The notes beneath the pieces are model-generated. The model saw only the letters and a list, made by a program, of their open reading frames with translations, was not told the DNA's origin and did no database searches. The position numbers were made by a program, and so were the translations under genes. Shown in pieces: positions 59,888 to 64,000 of a DNA stretch of 64,000 nt; position 1 is the stretch's first letter; each line of letters starts with the position of its first letter. This stretch comes from Bacteroidota bacterium (GTDB taxonomy: Bacteria; Bacteroidota; Bacteroidia; Bacteroidales; F082): positions 62,001 to 126,000 of the forward strand of contig JAHJTC010000006.1 in NCBI GenBank assembly GCA_018830105.1, in the 5' to 3' direction.

Positions 59888-60871
59888 ATGGCAAAGAAGG
59901 TTTTAGGCATAGGAAATGCCCTGGTGGATATCATGATAAAAGTGGATGACGAAAGCATACTCACGCAGCTGCAATTACCAAAAGGCAGCATGCAGCTTGT
60001 TGATTCATTGCGTTCGGCCAGCGTAGATATAGCCACGAAAAAGTTAGCACGGATCATGTCATCGGGTGGATCGGCAGCCAACACTATTCACGGTTTGGCA
60101 AGGTTGGGAGTAGAAACTGCTTTTATCGGGCATGTGGGCGCAGATGTTACGGGCGATTTTTTTAAAGACGACATGATTAAAGCCGGTATTTCTCCCTTTC
60201 TTTTTAGCAGTGCTACAGCCTCCGGAATTGCGCATGCTTTTGTCACGGCCGATGGCGAACGCACTTTTGCCACCTGCCTTGGTGCAGCAATCGAACTTTC
60301 AGATACACATCTCGAAGAAATGCTTTTTAAGGGCTACGATTACTTCTATATCGAAGGCTATCTGGTGCAAAATAAAGCCTTGCTGTTAAAAGCTATTGAT
60401 TTGGCTGCCAAGGCCGGACTGAAAGTAGCGATAGACCTTGCCAGTTTTAATGTAGTAGAAGACCAGAAAGATTTTCTGAATGAATTGCTGAATGGCAAAA
60501 TTGATATGGTTTTTGCTAACGAAGAGGAATCCAAAGCACTTACCGGGCTGGCTCCTGAGGCTGCACTCGATCGCATTGCTGAACACTGCGAAACAGCCAT
60601 CGTAAAAATCGGCAAAGAAGGCTCACTGATCAAACATCAGGGTGAAACCTGGCATATCAAACCCATTCCTGCCAAAGCTATTGATACCACCGGAGCCGGA
60701 GATATGTATGCCTCTGGTTTTTTGTATGGAATTGCTAATGGATTGTCTATTGAGCAAGCCGGACGTATCGGAAGTCTGCTGGCAGGCAACGTTATCGAAG
60801 TAATGGGAGCTAAAATGGACGAGTCGCGCTGGCAACAGATTCGACTTCAGCTTCAGACAATAATGTCTTAG
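59888..60871 (+). CDS. Adenosine kinase (PfkB family)
   Basis: 327 residues, cytosolic. PfkB family marks: GIGNALVDIMIKV near the N-terminus, SGGSAANTIHGLARLG (signature 1, about 58-73), and DTTGAGDMYASGFLYG (signature 2) with the anion hole GAGD and the catalytic Asp. The N-terminal ALVDIMIKVDDESI and GERTFATCLGAA fit the adenosine-kinase branch more than ribokinase or fructokinase, as commonly annotated in Bacteroidota. It would phosphorylate adenosine (or a related nucleoside or sugar) with ATP for purine salvage. Single gene with its own promoter. Confidence 0.88.
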   Translation: MAKKVLGIGNALVDIMIKVDDESILTQLQLPKGSMQLVDSLRSASVDIATKKLARIMSSGGSAANTIHGLARLGVETAFIGHVGADVTGDFFKDDMIKAGISPFLFSSATASGIAHAFVTADGERTFATCLGAAIELSDTHLEEMLFKGYDYFYIEGYLVQNKALLLKAIDLAAKAGLKVAIDLASFNVVEDQKDFLNELLNGKIDMVFANEEESKALTGLAPEAALDRIAEHCETAIVKIGKEGSLIKHQGETWHIKPIPAKAIDTTGAGDMYASGFLYGIANGLSIEQAGRIGSLLAGNVIEVMGAKMDESRWQQIRLQLQTIMS

Positions 60872-60998
60872 CAGGTTTTTTAGCCTTTCTGTCACTGGAT
60901 TTTCAATTTTTTGATTTGATGGTTGTAAATAGCATTAAATCAATTCATTATAAATTATTTTGAAGCTTAATTGTCTTCATTATAAATAAGCGGCATCA

Positions 60999-61029
60999 TT
61001 TGTTTATATAACTGAAATGCTTAGATTTG
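60999..61029 (+). promoter_or_regulatory. Promoter of the EF-G paralogue gene
   Basis: TTTG (60999-61002), 19 bp, TAGATTTG (61022-61029): a full match to the Bacteroidota consensus, 45 bp before the start codon. Confidence 0.65.
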
Positions 61030-61074
61030 CAAGCCTATTTTTGGAATATTTGACAAACTTTAACCGCTTTTTAT

Positions 61075-63210
61075 ATGAAGGTATATCAAACAGATGAAAT
61101 CCGGAATGTAGCCTTGATTGGTGCTGCGAAATCCGGCAAGACTACATTGGCTGAGAATTTGCTCTTTGAGGGCAAAGCGATTAACAGAAAAGGAAGTGTT
61201 GATGACAAGAATACGGTTTCTGATTACCGTCAGATTGAATTGGATCGTCAGATCTCAGTCCATCTGAGCTTGTTGCATACCATCCATGAAGAGAAGAAGA
61301 TCAATATATTAGATGCTCCCGGATTTAGCGATTTCTCTGGTGATATTCTTTCTGCAACCACAGTGGCTGATACAGCAATTTTGACAATTAATGGTCAGGC
61401 TGGTGTTGAGGCGACTACGGAGAATGCCTGGAAAATGGCAGGTATTTCGCAGACTCCTGTCGTGTTTTTTGTGAATCAGCTCGACCATAATAATGCTAAT
61501 TTTGATGAAGCAGTACGCCAAATCAAAGATTATTTTGGCGACAAAGCCACGCTGGTGCAGTATCCCGTTAATACAGGAGAAGGTTTTGATACAATTATCG
61601 ACCTGATGCTGATGAAAATGTTGAAGTTTAAGCAAGATGGCGGTTTACCGGAAGTGCTTGATATTCCAGCCGATGAAATGGAAAAAGCTGAAGCGCTGCA
61701 CAAACTTTTGGTCGAAAATGCCTCGGAAGGTGACGATGAGCTGATGGAGAAATATTTTGAAAACGACACACTCAGTCTCGAAGAAACCCGCGCTGGTGTT
61801 CGTTTGGGTTTGGTTCAGCGTGTTATTTTCCCCATCATGTGTGGTGCCGTTAAGCATGGAATAGGCGTGAGCCGATTGATGGATTTTATCGTGCATTCCT
61901 GTCCCGGCCCTGCTAATGCAATCCCGCGCAAAACAACCGAAGGAAAAGAGTATCATTGTAATGCCACTGATCCTGCCGGACTATTTGTTTTTAAGATCGC
62001 CAACGAACAACATCTTGGTGAAGTTTCGATGATTAAGGTTTATGGCGGAACAATTACCGAAGGTCAGGATATGATTAATCCCAGAAATGGTAATAAGGAA
62101 CGTATCTCGCAGTTTTTTGTCGTAAACGGCAAAAACAGGGAAAAAGTTGACAAGGTTGTTGCAGGAGATATTGCTGTAACCATCAAGTTAAAGGAAATCA
62201 GAACCAATGACTCATTGATGGATATGAAAAATGCAGATGCCGGTTTTGAACCCATCGCTTTTCCTGATCCCATTTTTATGACAGCTGTTAAAGCGGAGAA
62301 CTCGCAGGAAGACGAAAAGTTGGGTAGCATTCTGCAGGAAATGCATCGTTCCGATCCTACCATTATTGCAGGCCTGTCGCGCGAGTTGCGCCAGATGATT
62401 CTGAAATGTCAGGGCGAGTACCATATGAATACCATTAAGTGGTATTTCGACAATGTACATAAAATCAAGATTGAGTTTTATTCTCCAAAAATCCCCTATC
62501 GAGAAACCATTACTAAAGCTGCCAAAGCAGACTACCGCCATAAGAAACAATCCGGCGGTTCGGGTCAGTTTGGTGAGGTACACCTCATGATTCAGCCCTA
62601 CGTTGAAGGCTACAAAGATCCCACTGATTTCCCTGTTCGCGGAAAGGAAGAGCATAAGCTTAACTGGGGTGGCAAGCTCATCTTTGCTAACTGTATCGTA
62701 GGCGGATCAATCGATGCACGCTTTATGCCTGCAATCCTTAAAGGTGTTATGGAACGCATGGAAGAGGGACCACTCACAGGATCCTATGCCCGCGACATCA
62801 TTGTTTATGTTTATGATGGGAAAATGCACCCGGTCGACTCCAATGAAATCTCCTTTAAACTAGCTGGTCGTCACGCTTTTAGTGATGCATTTAGAAATGC
62901 CGGGCCAAAAATTATGGAGCCGATTTATGATGTGGCCGTGCGCATGCCCGAAGATATGATGGGTGCCTGTATGACTGATTTGCAAGGCCGCCGGGCAAGT
63001 ATTATGGGCATGGATGCTGATGGAAAATATCAGATTATCCGTGCTAAAGTGCCTTTGGCCGAAATGGATAAATACAGCACCTCACTCAGCTCGATCACTT
63101 CGGGTCGTGGAACCTATTCCATGAAATATGCCGAATATGCTCAGGTTCCAGGTGATGTGCAGACCAAGCTACTCAAAGAATACGAAGAAAGCCTCAGGGA
63201 AGAGGAATAG
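61075..63210 (+). CDS. Elongation factor G paralogue (EF-G2 type) with altered GTPase motifs
   Basis: 711 residues with all five EF-G domains. The P-loop is GAAKSGKT (16-23); the switch I/G2 part differs (SVDDKNTVSDYRQIELDRQI, without the usual ERGITI); G3 is DAPGF (80-84) where active translational GTPases have DTPGH, so the catalytic histidine is missing; G4 is NQLD (134-137). The domain II-V sequence is otherwise normal (SGGSGQFGEVHLMIQP, DGKMHPVDSNEISFKLAGRH). Bacteroides thetaiotaomicron has an EF-G paralogue that works in translation without GTP hydrolysis; this protein has the features expected of that group. Own promoter upstream, terminator behind. Confidence 0.88.
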   Translation: MKVYQTDEIRNVALIGAAKSGKTTLAENLLFEGKAINRKGSVDDKNTVSDYRQIELDRQISVHLSLLHTIHEEKKINILDAPGFSDFSGDILSATTVADTAILTINGQAGVEATTENAWKMAGISQTPVVFFVNQLDHNNANFDEAVRQIKDYFGDKATLVQYPVNTGEGFDTIIDLMLMKMLKFKQDGGLPEVLDIPADEMEKAEALHKLLVENASEGDDELMEKYFENDTLSLEETRAGVRLGLVQRVIFPIMCGAVKHGIGVSRLMDFIVHSCPGPANAIPRKTTEGKEYHCNATDPAGLFVFKIANEQHLGEVSMIKVYGGTITEGQDMINPRNGNKERISQFFVVNGKNREKVDKVVAGDIAVTIKLKEIRTNDSLMDMKNADAGFEPIAFPDPIFMTAVKAENSQEDEKLGSILQEMHRSDPTIIAGLSRELRQMILKCQGEYHMNTIKWYFDNVHKIKIEFYSPKIPYRETITKAAKADYRHKKQSGGSGQFGEVHLMIQPYVEGYKDPTDFPVRGKEEHKLNWGGKLIFANCIVGGSIDARFMPAILKGVMERMEEGPLTGSYARDIIVYVYDGKMHPVDSNEISFKLAGRHAFSDAFRNAGPKIMEPIYDVAVRMPEDMMGACMTDLQGRRASIMGMDADGKYQIIRAKVPLAEMDKYSTSLSSITSGRGTYSMKYAEYAQVPGDVQTKLLKEYEESLREEE

Positions 63211-63229
63211 AACCAAAAACCACTTCATC

Positions 63230-63261
63230 AAACCGGTATGCTTTGCGTACCGGTTTTTTTT
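63230..63261 (+). terminator. Rho-independent terminator of the EF-G paralogue gene
   Basis: AAACCGGTA ... TACCGGTTT, a perfect 9-bp stem followed by a run of T. Confidence 0.8.
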
Positions 63262-63664
63262 ATAGATCTAATTTATAAGTCGTTTCTGGATTGGCTTTTC
63301 GGTGGGTGACAAATCGTTCAATTATTTCTTTAAGATGTTCAATATCAATAGGCTTAAGCAAATAATCAAAAGCCCCATAGGCCTTTGCTTTCTCTTCGTA
63401 TCGTCCGTAAGCAGTAATGAAAATGACATCGAATTTACGAATCGGGAAACGCTCTAATAAATCAAAACCATTGCCCCGGGGCATATCGATATCCAGAAAG
63501 ATCAGATCAGGCTTATGCGTTTTTATGCTGTCCCAGGCTTTGTCGATCATAGGCACTTTGTCAACGATTTCAATGCTGTCGGAGCAAAATTCCTGAAGAA
63601 TGATTTCAAGAGAGATGATTGAATCGGGTTCGTCATCAATTAAAATTACTTTATAAGGTTTCAT
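63260..63664 (-). CDS. Stand-alone response-regulator receiver protein
   Basis: 134 residues from the ATG at 63664, which overlaps the kinase stop (ATGA). Receiver marks: VILIDDEPDS (acidic pair), LIFLDIDMPRGNG with the phosphorylated Asp, VIFITAYGRYE with the Thr switch, YLLKPID with the Lys. The start (KVILIDDEPDSIISLEIILQ) is of the LytTR type, but no LytTR DNA-binding domain follows: the protein ends 20 residues after the receiver (RKANPETTYKLDL). It may pass phosphate to, or compete with, another protein. Partner is the upstream LytS-like kinase. Confidence 0.87.
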   Translation of the reverse strand: MKPYKVILIDDEPDSIISLEIILQEFCSDSIEIVDKVPMIDKAWDSIKTHKPDLIFLDIDMPRGNGFDLLERFPIRKFDVIFITAYGRYEEKAKAYGAFDYLLKPIDIEHLKEIIERFVTHRKANPETTYKLDL

Positions 63665-64000
63665 GTTGTGAAGGATTTTAAAAAGTAAGGAAAACATACA
63701 ATTACTTCGGTGCCGCTGCTGCTTCCATCGGGTGCTTTCAGATCGTTGTAAGCAAGCGTTATATTGGTTTTCTCTTGGCTGTTAATTAGAACTATGCGTC
63801 TCTTAATAATGTTTATTCCCAGCGATTTACGGCCATCTGAATGTGTTGACTTACGGATTTTATCGGCTTGTTCGCGACCAATTCCATTGTCTGAAACACG
63901 TACTTTAAGGTCGGTTCCGGCTTCACGTTCAAAGCTAATTTCTATCATGCCGTGCTTATCACTATTCATCAGTCCATGCCAGATGGCATTTTCTACAATA
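63661..64000 (-). CDS. LytS-type sensor histidine kinase, C-terminal part (runs off the right edge)
   Basis: The frame is open to the right edge. IVENAIWHGLMNSDKHG is the N-box of a HATPase, LKVRVSDNGIGREQA the G1 box, and SLGINIIKRRIVLIN the helix near G2 of His_kinase/LytS enzymes. The last residues (GTEVIVCFPYF) end the ATP domain. It probably autophosphorylates and signals to the receiver downstream, with which it overlaps by four bases. Confidence 0.88.
   Translation of the reverse strand, partial: IVENAIWHGLMNSDKHGMIEISFEREAGTDLKVRVSDNGIGREQADKIRKSTHSDGRKSLGINIIKRRIVLINSQEKTNITLAYNDLKAPDGSSSGTEVIVCFPYFLKSFTT

Overview
The window comes from a member of the Bacteroidota. The evidence is type IX secretion (T9SS) cargo with C-terminal sorting domains, a PorP/SprF protein, promoters of the TTG / ~20 bp / TAnnTTTG type, SusD-free but lipoprotein-rich gene content, an AT-rich base composition, and families largely confined to this phylum (DUF3871, Bacteroidota-type tyrosine integrase, FISUMP domain). 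The genus cannot be told from the sequence.

Left chromosomal part (1-23.8 kb): the 5' part of a lipoprotein gene, a secreted PD40 propeller protein, a run of minus-strand genes (beta-barrel and lipoproteins, DUF2200, DUF3795, NmrA-like reductase), a 1545-residue beta-helix T9SS cargo protein, and beside it a membrane-anchored TPR-AraC regulator. A three-copy, 21-bp-phased repeat stands in front of the beta-helix gene and a related site stands in front of the regulator, which suggests a regulatory circuit. Then come an acyltransferase-like (C45) lipoprotein, two paralogous small exported proteins, remnants of secreted-protein genes, and an envelope/stress cluster (Lys-rich peptide, lmo0937-type peptide, OmpA with calcium-binding repeats, small membrane protein, short AraC regulator, DUF2254).

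Middle part (23,774-50,661): an integrated element of about 26.9 kb sitting in a tRNA-Asn gene. A perfect 48-bp direct repeat of the tRNA 3' part bounds it, and a 25-bp repeat built on AGTATGTAT lies just inside both ends (probable integrase arm sites). It carries a tyrosine integrase beside the left end and, towards the right end, two excisionase-like HTH proteins and a D5-type primase/helicase. It also carries a RecA/Sak4-like ATPase with DUF3871, a Panacea (SocA-domain) toxin-antitoxin pair, a HATPase-STAS protein, a stand-alone peptide-arginase-family (UPF0489) protein, and an 11-kb defence operon: type III methylase, AlbA-type ATP-binding protein, type III restriction subunit broken by one in-frame TAG, a small protein, a PLD/SNF2 helicase, and DUF4391. 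No capsid, tail, relaxase or coupling genes are present, so it looks like a satellite or defence island moved by its own integrase.

The insertion site is itself unusual. The tRNA-Asn gene lies in a tandem array with tRNA-like copies whose anticodon arm has been exchanged for a 16-bp palindrome (TCCCG...CGGGA), and two nearly identical GIY-YIG nuclease genes end inside such tRNA-like sequence. One good promoter (50,888-50,917) precedes the whole right-hand array. This array is the best candidate for something undescribed.

Right chromosomal part (50.9-64 kb): an M1-aminopeptidase N-domain-only lipoprotein; a three-gene T9SS unit (type B cargo, PorP/SprF, type A cargo) in which both cargo proteins begin with a NodB-deacetylase-like domain, one with and one without the metal-binding residues; adenosine kinase; an EF-G paralogue lacking the catalytic histidine of its G3 motif; and a LytS-like kinase plus stand-alone receiver at the right edge.
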